Part shown: in pieces, positions 51,559 through 61,676 of the stretch
Layout: each line of letters begins with the position of its first letter
Numbering within the stretch: the stretch's first letter is position 1
NCBI GenBank assembly: GCA_037139415.1
Contig: JBAXGN010000009.1
Location: 1 to 64,000, forward strand
Length of the DNA stretch: 64,000 nt
Reading direction: 5' to 3'
Origin: Verrucomicrobiota bacterium
GTDB lineage: Bacteria > Verrucomicrobiota > Verrucomicrobiia > Limisphaerales > Fontisphaeraceae
The notes under the pieces: model-generated
Told to the model about the DNA's origin: nothing
Databases searched by the model: none
The model's input: only the letters and a program-made list of their open reading frames with translations
Made by a program: the position numbers and the translations under genes

Positions 51559-51627
51559 ATGAAAAAGAAGACTTGCCGCCCAACCCACCGACGGACAAAC
51601 TTTCGGGCACGAACACCGTCGGTATGA
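51559..51627 (+). CDS. Possible 22-aa basic leader peptide
   Basis: ATG frame encoding MKKKTCRPTHRRTNFRARTP plus two residues, with 10 Lys/Arg. Its TGA overlaps an ATG of the PL9-like gene (ATGA at 51624-51627). It would be the first frame on a transcript from the TATAAT at 51534. No Shine-Dalgarno is seen. Could be chance. Confidence 0.25.
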   Translation: MKKKTCRPTHRRTNFRARTPSV

Positions 51628-51650
51628 CCGATGGAAAACAATCACCGAGT

Positions 51651-52988
51651 ATGATCGCAACTATATTCAGAAAGCCGTTTGGTCTTTTATTGTTATCAGC
51701 CTTCTTGGTAGGGTTTGGTAGGGGTATCCAGGCTGCCAACTTCTTTGTCGCCCCCACCGGCAATGATGCCAACGCCGGCACGCAGGAAAAGCCGTTTGCC
51801 AGCATCCAGCGCGCCCAGGATGCCGTCGCAGCAGGCGACACCGTATTTATCCGGGGCGGCACCTATGTCATGGTGGAAAGTCAGATCGCCAAAAAATATC
51901 GCATTTGGGCTTATGTCACGCTGCTGGATAAAAGCGGCACCCAAGATAAACCCATCCGCTACTGGGCGTATGAGAAGGAAACGCCCGTGTTCGATTTCTC
52001 CCGAGTAAAACCAGAACTGCGCGTCACCGCCTTTTTTGTGACAGGCTCGTGGATACATCTGAAGGGGCTGGAGGTCATCGGCGTGCAGGTGACGCTCAAG
52101 GGGCACACCCAATCCATCTGTTTCGACAATGAAGGCAGCCATAATATCTATGAGCGGCTGAGCATGCATGACGGCCAGGCCATCGGCATTTATAGCATCA
52201 AGGGTTCGGATAACCTTTTTCTAAACTGCGACGCCTACCGGAATCACGATTATGTTTCCGAGGATGGGCGGGGTGGCAACACGGATGGTTTTGGTTGTCA
52301 TCCGCCGGCGGGCGGCACCGGGAATGTATTCCGGGGATGCCGCGCCTGGTTCAACAGCGACGACGGCTTTGACTGCATCAATGCGCATGAGTCCGTCACG
52401 TTTGAAAATTGCTGGGCGTTCTACAACGGGTTCTCGCCAACCTTTAAAAGCCTTGGCGACGGGAACGGCTTCAAGGCGGGTGGGTATGGCTCAACTGCGG
52501 TGGACCGGCTGCCCAAAACCATCCCCCGGCATACTGTGCGTTTCTGCCTCGCCGTCCGCAACAAGGCCAGCGGCTTCTACTCGAATCATCATCTGGGTGG
52601 CAGCGACTGGTTTAATAACACCGGGTACCGTAATGGGGCGAACTTCAACATGCTTTGCCGGTTGGCCGATAATCATACGGATGTGCCCGGCCACGGGCAC
52701 AAGCTCCGCAACAACCTGGCCTTCAAAGGGCGCTCGGACCTGACCCAACTGGACGCCGCCAAAAGTGACGCTGCGAACAACTCGTTCACCATGGACTTGA
52801 AGGTTACCGACCAGGATTTCCTCAGCCTCGATGAAGCGCAGTTGATCAAGCCGCGCCAGCCCAACGGCGACCTACCCGTAATTACCTTGCTCCATCTGGC
52901 GGACGGCAGCCCGTTGGTTGGCAAAGGCGTTGATGTGGGATTTCCGTTTCATGGTCCCCGTCCCAACCTTGGCGCATTTGAGAAGTGA
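51651..52988 (+). CDS. Secreted parallel beta-helix polysaccharide lyase (PL9-like)
   Basis: 445 aa from ATG 51651, which opens a signal peptide (FGLLLLSAFLVGFGRGIQA); ATG 51624 and TTG 51573 are in the same frame. The mature protein begins FFVAPTGNDANAGTQEKPFA, the standard entry to a right-handed beta-helix. DDGFDC (about 237) and GDGNGFKAGG (about 269-278) match the calcium-site and catalytic-Lys segments of PL9 pectate lyases, where this lysine is the base. Likely an extracellular pectate/rhamnogalacturonan lyase. A single gene, with YceI converging 5 bp downstream. Confidence 0.8.
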   Translation: MIATIFRKPFGLLLLSAFLVGFGRGIQAANFFVAPTGNDANAGTQEKPFASIQRAQDAVAAGDTVFIRGGTYVMVESQIAKKYRIWAYVTLLDKSGTQDKPIRYWAYEKETPVFDFSRVKPELRVTAFFVTGSWIHLKGLEVIGVQVTLKGHTQSICFDNEGSHNIYERLSMHDGQAIGIYSIKGSDNLFLNCDAYRNHDYVSEDGRGGNTDGFGCHPPAGGTGNVFRGCRAWFNSDDGFDCINAHESVTFENCWAFYNGFSPTFKSLGDGNGFKAGGYGSTAVDRLPKTIPRHTVRFCLAVRNKASGFYSNHHLGGSDWFNNTGYRNGANFNMLCRLADNHTDVPGHGHKLRNNLAFKGRSDLTQLDAAKSDAANNSFTMDLKVTDQDFLSLDEAQLIKPRQPNGDLPVITLLHLADGSPLVGKGVDVGFPFHGPRPNLGAFEK

Positions 52989-52993
52989 CACCC

Positions 52994-53608
52994 TTATTTG
53001 GCGCAGGCGCCCGCGATGCTCAGGGTCAGGTCTATGGTGTCCGCAACCTTGTCCTGCGGCGCGGCGGGGTTGAGGTTGAAGTCGCTGCGCTTGATGCTGA
53101 AATTGGCACGGATGACGAGCAGATCACCTTTCATCTGGCCGTTGGTGCGGGCGGCCAGCTTGTCTTTCAGGTAGGTCAGTTTCACCGGCACGGTTAATTC
53201 CTTGGTCACCCCTTTGAGCGTGAAGTTGCCGGTGACCTCCACCGTGGTGGTGCCGGCCTCGTTTTTCGCGTTCTTCACGGAAGTGGTTTCAAAGGTGATC
53301 TCCGGGAATTTCTCCACGTTCAGCCACTGTTCGCCGTGCAGGTGACCTTTCATGATCGGGTTGGGTACTTGCAGGGTGTTTGCTGTCACAACGATTTTGC
53401 CTTTGGTATTCGCCGGATTTTCCGGATCGAATTCCACCGTGCCGGTGATTCCGTTGGCGCTGCCATTGATGGCCTCCAGCGGGGCGTCGAGTTTGAAGAC
53501 GGCGTTGTTCACGCTTTTTGGATCTTTGAAGTCGAACGTTTGCGGCGCTGCCAGCGCACTGCTGCCCACCGCCAGAACGAACGTTAATAGTGCGAGGTTT
53601 CTTTTCAT
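52994..53608 (-). CDS. YceI-family periplasmic protein
   Basis: 204 aa with signal peptide (LALLTFVLAVGSSALA). Lipocalin-like YceI fold: GTVEFDPENPANTKGKIVV, LHGEQWLNVEKFPEITFET and VTGNFTLKGVTKELTVPV are family signatures. Members bind polyisoprenoids or other long lipids; the ligand here is unknown. Its start is 6 bp after a small membrane-protein gene, which it probably shares a transcript with. Confidence 0.9.
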   Translation of the reverse strand: MKRNLALLTFVLAVGSSALAAPQTFDFKDPKSVNNAVFKLDAPLEAINGSANGITGTVEFDPENPANTKGKIVVTANTLQVPNPIMKGHLHGEQWLNVEKFPEITFETTSVKNAKNEAGTTTVEVTGNFTLKGVTKELTVPVKLTYLKDKLAARTNGQMKGDLLVIRANFSIKRSDFNLNPAAPQDKVADTIDLTLSIAGACAK

Positions 53609-53614
53609 GTGATT

Positions 53615-53878
53615 TCAGGTTGTGTTTGTATTGATGGTTTTACGGAACAGCAGGGAAACGCCAGCCAGGATTCCTGCGCCCAGCCAGCCGCATCCCAGAA
53701 AATCCAGACCGGGAACAAATCGCTTCTGGTAGGTGATCCCCTCAATGCCAGTCACCTCGTCCAGCGTCTTCACGGGCACGCTGGTTTTTGTCCAGCCACG
53801 ATTCGCACCAGCGGCTGCCCAATAAAGGGTAACCGACAATCCCAACACCAGCGCGATAATTGGCAGAATGCGCTTCAT
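53615..53878 (-). CDS. Small two-segment membrane protein upstream of YceI
   Basis: 87 aa from ATG 53878 (MKRILPIIALVLGLSVTLYW); the open frame extends upstream to 53980, but the first 34 residues are not signal-like. Two hydrophobic segments (about 4-22 and about 62-78) and a short loop. Ends six bases before the YceI start, indicating an operon. No family recognised. Confidence 0.7.
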   Translation of the reverse strand: MKRILPIIALVLGLSVTLYWAAAGANRGWTKTSVPVKTLDEVTGIEGITYQKRFVPGLDFLGCGWLGAGILAGVSLLFRKTINTNTT

Positions 53879-54092
53879 AAGCAGGGTCAGTTCGCTCAAC
53901 CCATGCCCAATAATAGCACATGTGACGGAGTTTCGTTGGATATTTCCATGAGTCTCCTCCATTATTGAGGGGAGAATCACCGATACGCATCACTTTACCG
54001 TGAGGCCGTTGGGGTAACAGTCGGTAATGCAGCTTGGGGTTTGAAGGGTGGATCAGCAGGACTGCCAACCCGCATAAAATCCGTTAGTAACT

Positions 54093-54836
54093 TTAGTGCT
54101 TGTACCGCCACTTGTTGACCGGCCAGATGGTGCGGCCCCATCGTTCGTAAGCGGCATGGCAATCCACATAGATGTAGTTGGCTCCGCCATCGCCAGGCGA
54201 CTTGGTCGTATTCATGTGGCGCGACTGATCTACCTTGTTCATATCTTCGTAGGTGGAAATATCCAGGTATTGATCCCCAACGCTGGATTCTTTTTCAGCC
54301 AGCATACAGGTATCCGAGGGGTCGGTGATTTCATTTTCGGTGATTGAGATTTCGTTTGTGGCCGCCATCGCCCGCCAGTTGATAACCCCCGGATCCTGAT
54401 ATATGGCAAGGCCCTCGTAATAATCATTCCAGGAATTGTAGAAGTAGCTGCGGGGGTAATAATCAAACGGATAAAGCTGCCCATTGGTCTGGCCAGTCAC
54501 GGTATCCACGACATTGCCGTCCCAGATGTTTTCCGGCACCGGAATATCATCGGGGCAATGCAACAGCTTATAATCCACGATGGTATCGGCGATTCGATGC
54601 GGCCAGCGTTTGGGATGGGAACGGGGCGGTAGATGCCCGCTGTTATCATCAATGTAAATGCGAAAGCCCATGCCCAACTGGCGCATGCTGTTCAGGCATT
54701 GGATTTTGCGGGCGGATTCCTTGGCCTTGGCCAGTGCGGGCAGCAACATGCCTGCGAGCAAGGCAATGATGGCGATCACCACCAGCAGCTCAATCAACGT
54801 AAAGGCTTTTGTCTTTACACACTTCATAACGGCCAT
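54093..54836 (-). CDS. Type IV/II pseudopilin-like protein
   Basis: 247 aa with the prepilin N-terminal cleavage/methylation motif [20 protein letters not shown]. The residue before the cleavage point is Ala rather than the usual Gly, which prepilin peptidases often tolerate. The rest (about 200 aa) is a soluble beta-rich head with a C-terminal [12 protein letters not shown] region, the style of the many stand-alone pseudopilins of Verrucomicrobiota and Planctomycetes. No pilus assembly genes adjacent. An ATG at 54827 is an alternative start. Confidence 0.88.
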   Translation of the reverse strand: MAVMKCVKTKAFTLIELLVVIAIIALLAGMLLPALAKAKESARKIQCLNSMRQLGMGFRIYIDDNSGHLPPRSHPKRWPHRIADTIVDYKLLHCPDDIPVPENIWDGNVVDTVTGQTNGQLYPFDYYPRSYFYNSWNDYYEGLAIYQDPGVINWRAMAATNEISITENEITDPSDTCMLAEKESSVGDQYLDISTYEDMNKVDQSRHMNTTKSPGDGGANYIYVDCHAAYERWGRTIWPVNKWRYKH

Positions 54837-54872
54837 TTCCGAAACATAAACATTGTACGCTACTTATGACGC

Positions 54873-55121
54873 ATGGACCCTCAAAAAAGTTACAACCAAA
54901 CGAACCACTGGATTCCCCCGTTGACCTTGTCCAAGGCGGAGCATACTCTATCGCGCCTCTGGCTGAAACGCCAAGCATCCTCCGAAGTGGGGTTGCCTGA
55001 GTACGCCTTGTGCGAAGACCCAGTGCCGTATAAAACAATCAAATTGAGCAAGCACACGCCGAAAAAAAAGAAAAAACGCGAGCGGTCGAAGCCTGTGGCT
55101 GCGGCTGAAAAGCATCATTAA
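54873..55121 (+). CDS. Small hypothetical basic protein
   Basis: 82 aa, unrecognised. The C-terminal third is Lys/Arg-rich (HTPKKKKKRERSKP), which suggests nucleic-acid or ribosome binding. It lies 6 bp before the GH26-like gene on the same strand, and no better frame covers this stretch. Single Cys; no membrane segment. Might be a real small protein or a spurious frame. Confidence 0.45.
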   Translation: MDPQKSYNQTNHWIPPLTLSKAEHTLSRLWLKRQASSEVGLPEYALCEDPVPYKTIKLSKHTPKKKKKRERSKPVAAAEKHH

Positions 55122-55127
55122 AACGTC

Positions 55128-56228
55128 ATGAAACATGGATTCTGGCCAAGTGCCGTGGTGATACTGCTGGGGACAGCCTGGATGTCAGTATCGGGCGGCG
55201 AAAAATTTCCTGAGACCGGATCGCCCTACCCCGCCGCGTATCGCTGGGGGGCGGCCAATAAAAAGGGTGGTGCCATGGCCAACGAGGCGTTTGCCAAATG
55301 GATGAACCTGCCCGTCGTCTGGGCGGAAGACTTTACTCCCAATGAACAATGGCGGGACAACGTCGAGGGCGGCGGGTGGCAACTGGGCGAGTGGTCCAAA
55401 TGGAAGAAAGGTGCCGTAGGTCGGCGGTTGGTATTATCCATTTGTCTGCTGCCAGGCCCGTGGGATTTGAGTGGTCCCAAGCAAAGCAATGGGACCAAAA
55501 CGCCCGTTTCGTTGGAAGCCGGAGCCAAAGGCGAGTACAACGAGCATTTCAAACGGCTGGCGGAAAACCTGGTCAAGTATGAGCTGACGGATAGCGTGCT
55601 GCGGCTGGGCTGGGAATTCAACGGCGGCTGGTACACTTGGCGCGCGGGTAAAAATCCCGATGCCTACGCTGGATATTGGCGGCAGATTGTCACCACCATG
55701 CGCGCGGTTCCTGGCACCAAGGAGTTGCAGTTCTGCTGGAATCCGGCGATGGGTTGGCAACAGTTTCCCTCCGAAAAAGCGTGGCCGGGGGATGAGTACG
55801 TGGACATCGTTGGGCTGGATGTGTATGACGAATCCTGGATGAAGGACACCTATCCCTGGCCGGAGGGGGCTTCCGTCTCCGAAATTGCATCCCGCCGCCG
55901 TGCGGTTTGGGAGAAGGTGCTGTTACACGGGGATCACGGGCTGATGTTCTGGAAGAATTTTGCAACAGCACATCGCAAACCGTTTTCCATCCCGGAATGG
56001 GGCGTGAACAATCGGGGCGACAAACACGGCGGCCTCGACAACGTGTTTTTTGTTGAGCAGATGCACGCCTTCATAACAAACCCGACCAACCGGGTGTACT
56101 TCCACTGCTACTTCGATGTGCAGGCGGGCGATGGCCATCATCAGCTTTCTCCCGGCATTGCCGGCAACGAGGTCACCGAGTTTCCGCAGTCCGCCGCGCG
56201 GTTCAAGGAATTGTTTGGGAAGAAGTAA
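55128..56228 (+). CDS. Secreted GH26-like beta-mannanase-type hydrolase
   Basis: 366 aa with signal peptide (SAVVILLGTAWMSVSGG). TIM barrel with RLGWEFNGGWYTW (acid/base Glu about 161), FCWNPAMG and, about 127 residues on, FSIPEWGVN (nucleophile Glu about 289), the spacing and motifs of GH26. GH26 members cleave beta-1,4-mannan or beta-1,3-xylan; the specificity is not determined here. Ends at a strong two-way terminator shared with enolase. Confidence 0.82.
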   Translation: MKHGFWPSAVVILLGTAWMSVSGGEKFPETGSPYPAAYRWGAANKKGGAMANEAFAKWMNLPVVWAEDFTPNEQWRDNVEGGGWQLGEWSKWKKGAVGRRLVLSICLLPGPWDLSGPKQSNGTKTPVSLEAGAKGEYNEHFKRLAENLVKYELTDSVLRLGWEFNGGWYTWRAGKNPDAYAGYWRQIVTTMRAVPGTKELQFCWNPAMGWQQFPSEKAWPGDEYVDIVGLDVYDESWMKDTYPWPEGASVSEIASRRRAVWEKVLLHGDHGLMFWKNFATAHRKPFSIPEWGVNNRGDKHGGLDNVFFVEQMHAFITNPTNRVYFHCYFDVQAGDGHHQLSPGIAGNEVTEFPQSAARFKELFGKK

Positions 56229-56234
56229 GCACAA

Positions 56235-56266
56235 AAAAACCCGGGAACTTTCGTTCCCGGGTTTTT
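56235..56266. terminator. Bidirectional intrinsic terminator (GH26-like / eno)
   Basis: Perfect 14-bp stem AAAAACCCGGGAAC (56235-56248) / GTTCCCGGGTTTTT (56253-56266) with a TTTC loop; T-runs on both strands. It serves the two convergent genes on either side. Confidence 0.93.
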
Positions 56267-56286
56267 CGTGAATTTGAAGGGGTCAA

Positions 56287-57585
<1,299 letters not shown>

Positions 57586-57617
57586 TTATATGTTAAGTTC
57601 AACCAATGTGGGACACA

Positions 57618-57645
57618 TCATAGAAATACGGCGGTTTGAGTCAAG
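57618..57645 (-). promoter_or_regulatory. Promoter of enolase
   Basis: On the minus strand TTGACT (57640-57645), 16-bp spacer, TATGAT (57618-57623), 41 bases before the start codon. Five of six matches at each box. Confidence 0.55.
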
Positions 57646-57665
57646 GAAGTTCAAACAAAAGGAAG

Positions 57666-57711
57666 TTTCCCCCTTGTGAGGAGAAGGCTGGGATGGGGGG
57701 GTATGGAGAGG
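57666..57711. repeat. REP-like element, second degenerate copy
   Basis: CCCCCTTG, GGGATG and a G7 run in the same order and spacing as the copy at 10933-10978. It occupies the spacer between the divergent enolase and Tat-protein genes. Confidence 0.5.
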
Positions 57712-57770
57712 CGAAAAAAAACTAGCTACGGGAGTGGGGATCGCCTATAGTGACCGGACTAGGCACACGT

Positions 57771-58745
57771 ATGAAACACGAAACCGGACGCCGCAGTTTT
57801 TTGAAGCAGTCGTTCGCCGCCACCTTGGCGGCGCCGTTGATCACCAGCTTGGAGGAATACGCGCTCGTGGCGCGGGAAAGCGGTGCCACCACCGCTCCCG
57901 TGAATGGCGGGGTGCCCTGTGGCACCATCGGCAAAGTCCGGATGAGTCGCATCATCTGCGGCGGCAATCTGGTGAGCGGTTACGCCCACAGCCGCGACCT
58001 GATTTACCTGTCCAAGCTGCTCAAATCCTATTTCACGGAAGCGAAAATCATGGAAACGTGGGCAGTGTGCGAACAGCACGGCGTCAACACCATGATCTTC
58101 AATCCCAGCGATCGCCGGGCGGTGGAGATTTACAAGAAATACTGCGCACAAGGCGGGAAGATCCAATACCTGGCCCAAGTGGCACCCAAGAAAGAGGACA
58201 TGCTGCCGACCATCAGGGAAGCGGTGGATAACGGCGCGTCGGGAATCCTGTTGGTGGGTAACTACGGCGATTCGTGGACGCGCGATGGCAGTGTCGATCG
58301 CATTGGCGAATTTATCGCAATGGTCAAGGCGGAACGGCTGATTTCCGGAGTGGCCGGGCATGAACTCCGCACCATCATGACGGTGGAAAAGGCCGGCATC
58401 CAAGCCGACTTCTACATGAAGACCCTGCACAGCGCGGATTACTGGTCCAAACAACGCGAGGACCAGAAGAAAGAGGTCATTGATAATTACGGCATTGATA
58501 ATTACTGGTGCCAGGAGCCCGGCAACGTGGTCGAGTTCATGCAACAGGTGAAACGCCCATGGTTGGCCTACAAGGTACTGGCCGCCGGGGCCATCCATCC
58601 ACGCGAGGGCTTCAAGTACGCGTTTGAAAATGGCGCGGATTTTTGCGTCGTTGGCATGTTCGACTTTCAAGTGGCGGAGGATGCCGCCATTGCCCGCGAG
58701 GTGCTCGGCGGTTCCCTGAACCGCAAACGCGCCTGGCTGTCGTAG
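57771..58745 (+). CDS. Tat-exported TIM-barrel protein (aldo/keto-reductase-like)
   Basis: 324 aa from ATG 57771. Twin-arginine signal TGRRSFLKQSFAATLAAP, implying export in folded form. The mature part resembles the short aldo/keto-reductase-like TIM barrels of Planctomycetes/Verrucomicrobiota (KVRMSRIICGGNLVSGYAHS at the first strand), but I cannot find the full Asp/Tyr/Lys/His tetrad. A folded cofactor would explain Tat use. GTG 57750 is open in frame, but the Tat region is best from 57771. Confidence 0.65.
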   Translation: MKHETGRRSFLKQSFAATLAAPLITSLEEYALVARESGATTAPVNGGVPCGTIGKVRMSRIICGGNLVSGYAHSRDLIYLSKLLKSYFTEAKIMETWAVCEQHGVNTMIFNPSDRRAVEIYKKYCAQGGKIQYLAQVAPKKEDMLPTIREAVDNGASGILLVGNYGDSWTRDGSVDRIGEFIAMVKAERLISGVAGHELRTIMTVEKAGIQADFYMKTLHSADYWSKQREDQKKEVIDNYGIDNYWCQEPGNVVEFMQQVKRPWLAYKVLAAGAIHPREGFKYAFENGADFCVVGMFDFQVAEDAAIAREVLGGSLNRKRAWLS

Positions 58746-58920
58746 CCTGCCTCTGCCCGTTCATTTTCATGGTTGACTATCAGACCAAACAGCGGGGTCA
58801 TTCATAATAAGGCGCATTATCCGGTTGGTTTGAACGCCCCTTAACTGCAAACCGATGAGTTTTCGTCACGCTTCGCGCGCTTTGTGGTTTCCTCAATTTC
58901 GTCTGATCCTATCATTTGCG

Positions 58921-58950
58921 TTGAATATTCTCCTCCTGACCGGGTAAAAT
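58921..58950 (+). promoter_or_regulatory. Possible promoter of a 42-aa gene
   Basis: TTGAAT (58921-58926), 18-bp spacer, TAAAAT (58945-58950). The next ATG is 9 bases after the -10, so the message would be near-leaderless. Confidence 0.4.
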
Positions 58951-58959
58951 CACCAGCGC

Positions 58960-59088
58960 ATGAACGCATGCATTATTCTCATCTTCGCCACCGCCATCTC
59001 GTTTGCCGCGGGTGCCGTACTGGGCGCGGCCAACGGACGCGATAATCCCGGCTCGCTCTCCACCACCAAACCGGGCGCGGGAAATTAA
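58960..59088 (+). CDS. Small single-membrane-segment protein (42 aa)
   Basis: ATG frame of 42 codons: a hydrophobic N-terminus (CIILIFATAISFAAGAVLGA) followed by a polar Gly/Ser/Thr tail ending KPGAGN. It has a plausible promoter directly upstream and ends 13 bases before the next small frame. Too short for a database-free family call; the membrane-helix pattern favours a real gene. Confidence 0.45.
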   Translation: MNACIILIFATAISFAAGAVLGAANGRDNPGSLSTTKPGAGN

Positions 59089-59101
59089 GGAATAACTCAT
59101 C

Positions 59102-59152
59102 ATGAAAACCCCAATCACCTCACTCAACCTTAAAGACAGCTATAACCTATGA
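59102..59152 (+). CDS. Possible 16-aa leader peptide of the GH127 gene
   Basis: ATG frame MKTPITSLNLKDSYNL with AAGGA ten bases upstream. Its TGA overlaps the GH127 ATG (ATGA, 59149-59152), so ribosomes finishing it could restart on the enzyme gene, which has no good ribosome site of its own. Confidence 0.35.
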   Translation: MKTPITSLNLKDSYNL

Positions 59153-61491
59153 AAACCTGCCAGCTTTGTAACCTTTTCGTCCTCGCCTTGGTCGCCACCG
59201 CCGCGCCGCTGCCCAAGGATTACCCGATCCAACCTGTGCCATTCACCGCCGTGCAGGTGCAGGACTCGTTCTGGTCACCGCGCATGGAGACCAACCGCGC
59301 CGTCACGGTCTGGTATGATTTCCAGCGCTGCGAGGACACCGGGCGCATTGATAACTTCGCCAAGGCCGCCGGGCTGATGAAGGGCGAGTTCAAGGGCATC
59401 CCCTACGATGATTCTGATGTTTACAAGGTCATCGAGGGAGCCGCCTACTCGCTTGCGCTTGCGCCCGACCCGAAGCTCGACAAGTATCTCGACGCCCTCA
59501 TCGCCAAGATCGCCGCCGCGCAGGAACCGGACGGCTATCTCTACACGGCGCGCCGGCTGTTCCCGCCGGAGAAGATGCCCGGCATGTCCGGCCCGACGCG
59601 ATGGTCGCGGCTGGTCGGCAGCCACGAACTCTACAACGTAGGCCATCTCTATGAAGGTGCCGTCGCCCACTTCCAAGCCACTGGCAAGCGCACGTTGCTC
59701 GACGTGGCCACCAAGAACGCCGATCTGCTCTGCACTGTCTTCGGCCCCGGTAAAGATCAGCTCAAAGAACCGCCCGGCCACGAGGAAATCGAGATCGGCC
59801 TCTGCAAACTCTACCGTGCTACCGGCCAGCAGCGTTATCTCGATCTCGCCCGGTTCTACGTCGAACTGCGGGGCCGGGCCGACACCCACAAGCTGCGCGG
59901 CCCCAACCAGCAGGACCACAAACCCATCTACGAGCAGGATGAAGCCGTCGGCCATGCCGTGCGCGCCGGTTACTTCTACAGCGGCGTCGCCGACGTCGCG
60001 GCGCTCACCGGGGACGAGAAGCTCATTGCGGCGATTGACCGGCTCTGGGAGAACACCGCCTCCAAGAAGCTCTACCTGACCGGCGGCATTGGCGCGACGC
60101 GGCACGGCGAGGCATTCGGCGCGAACTACGAGCTGCCAAACCGGACCGCCTACAACGAAACCTGCGCCGCCATCGCCAATGCCCTCTGGAACGAGCGCAT
60201 GTTCCTGCTCCACGGCGACGCCAAATATCTCGACGTGCTGGAGCGCACCATCTACAACGGATTCCTCTCCGGCGTTGCCCTGACCGGCAACGAGTTTTTC
60301 TACCCGAACCCGCTCGAAAGCCGCGACGGCTACAAACGCAGCCCGTGGTTTGGCACCGCCTGCTGTCCGGTCAACGTCGTGCGCTTCCTGCCGGAACTGG
60401 CCGGCTACCTCTACGCCACGCGCGACGACGAGGCGTTCGTGAACCTCTTCGCCGGCAGCACGGCCAAGCTGACTATCGGCAAGACTACCGTCGAACTGCG
60501 CCAGCAGACGCGCTACCCGTGGGAAGGCAAGGTCACGCTCAGTGTCACGCCGGAGAAAAAGGCCGCGTTCACGCTCAACGTCCGCATTCCCGGCTGGGCG
60601 CGCAATGAACCGGTGCCCAGCGACCTCTACCGCTACGACGACGGTCTGAAGCCGGAGGTGAAACTCGCCGTCAACGGCCAGCCAGTCGCGCTCGCGCTGA
60701 AGCATGGTTTCGCGCAGATTAAACGCACATGGCAGGCCGGCGACACGGTTGAGTTGGAACTGCCGATGCCCGTGCGCCGGGTCGTTGCGCACCCCTTGGT
60801 GAAGGAGGATCTGGACAAGTTTGCCGTCGAGCGCGGGCCGCTGGTCTATTGCGCCGAGGGCGCGGACAACGGCGGCAAGGTGCTCGCCAAAGTGCCCGGC
60901 GCAGACGTGCGGTTCGAGACCCAGGAACGGCGGGACCTGTTCGGTGGCATCGTCACCATAAAGATCGTCCCGCAAGGCACCGGCGACGCGCTGACATTGA
61001 TTCCCAACTGTCTCTGGGAGAACCGCGGCCCGAACGAGATGGGCGTCTGGTTCCGCACCAAACCCGCGCCGCCCGAGCCGTGGTCAGCATCGCATTGCAA
61101 TCCATCCGACAGCGTCGCGGCCTGCTTCGACGGCCAGGTGCCGACCAAATCCGATGACCTTAAGATCCTGCGCATGACCTGGTGGGACCACAAAGGCACC
61201 GCCGAATGGATTGAGCGGTACTTCGACCAACCGACGAAGCTCTCTGCCACCGAGGTTTACTGGTTCGACGACACCGGCCACGGTGGCTGCCGCGTTCCTC
61301 AGAGCTGGCGGCTGCTCTACAAAGATGGCGCCCAGTGGAAGCCCGTCGCCGGCACGGCCGATTTCGGCGTCAAGCGCGACCAATTCAACCGCGTCACCTT
61401 CACGCCCGTCACCACCACCGGCCTGCGCCTCGAAGTTCAGCTCCAACCGGGATTTTCCGGCGGCGTTCTCAAGTGGAAAATGAGTGAATGA
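59149..61491 (+). CDS. GH127-family beta-L-arabinofuranosidase-like enzyme
   Basis: 780 aa with a short signal peptide (LCNLFVLALVATAAP). The family start VQVQDSFWSPRMETNR is followed by an (alpha/alpha)6 barrel. Zinc/catalytic residues as in HypBA1: Glu in YNETCAAIAN (about 337) with the nearby Cys, and the double Cys in GTACCPVNVVR (about 405), one of which is the nucleophile. It removes beta-L-arabinofuranose from plant glycans, or a related sugar. A C-terminal beta-sandwich module of about 130 residues follows the barrel domains. Codon usage is strongly C-ending. Confidence 0.9.
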   Translation: MKTCQLCNLFVLALVATAAPLPKDYPIQPVPFTAVQVQDSFWSPRMETNRAVTVWYDFQRCEDTGRIDNFAKAAGLMKGEFKGIPYDDSDVYKVIEGAAYSLALAPDPKLDKYLDALIAKIAAAQEPDGYLYTARRLFPPEKMPGMSGPTRWSRLVGSHELYNVGHLYEGAVAHFQATGKRTLLDVATKNADLLCTVFGPGKDQLKEPPGHEEIEIGLCKLYRATGQQRYLDLARFYVELRGRADTHKLRGPNQQDHKPIYEQDEAVGHAVRAGYFYSGVADVAALTGDEKLIAAIDRLWENTASKKLYLTGGIGATRHGEAFGANYELPNRTAYNETCAAIANALWNERMFLLHGDAKYLDVLERTIYNGFLSGVALTGNEFFYPNPLESRDGYKRSPWFGTACCPVNVVRFLPELAGYLYATRDDEAFVNLFAGSTAKLTIGKTTVELRQQTRYPWEGKVTLSVTPEKKAAFTLNVRIPGWARNEPVPSDLYRYDDGLKPEVKLAVNGQPVALALKHGFAQIKRTWQAGDTVELELPMPVRRVVAHPLVKEDLDKFAVERGPLVYCAEGADNGGKVLAKVPGADVRFETQERRDLFGGIVTIKIVPQGTGDALTLIPNCLWENRGPNEMGVWFRTKPAPPEPWSASHCNPSDSVAACFDGQVPTKSDDLKILRMTWWDHKGTAEWIERYFDQPTKLSATEVYWFDDTGHGGCRVPQSWRLLYKDGAQWKPVAGTADFGVKRDQFNRVTFTPVTTTGLRLEVQLQPGFSGGVLKWKMSE

Positions 61492-61523
61492 CGAAGTTGA
61501 TGCCGGGCGGAAAACTGCAGGAA

Positions 61524-61574
61524 TTGCTTTTGGGCATTGTCCATGCTTTCACCTGTCGCGTTGCGATTAAGCGA
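61524..61574 (+). repeat. Left copy of a degenerate 50-bp direct repeat
   Basis: Starts TTGCTTTTGGGCATTGTCCA and continues GCTTTCACCTGTCGCG. It matches 62559-62609 at about 36 of 50 positions by eye. The two copies flank the FkbM gene at 61677-62543. Confidence 0.5.
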
Positions 61575-61676
61575 TGAGGTTTGCTTGGTGGCATGGGGCA
61601 GGCTTTCCGCCGCGTGCGGTGGGTAGGCGCATTGTTATGGGTTGAATGACCCATTGATTACTCTGTGCCGGTTGGT

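Noticed and set aside
59275-60975. 566-codon minus-strand open frame
   Set aside because: Antisense shadow of the GH127 gene; composition dominated by Val/Gly/Ala/Glu with no domain.
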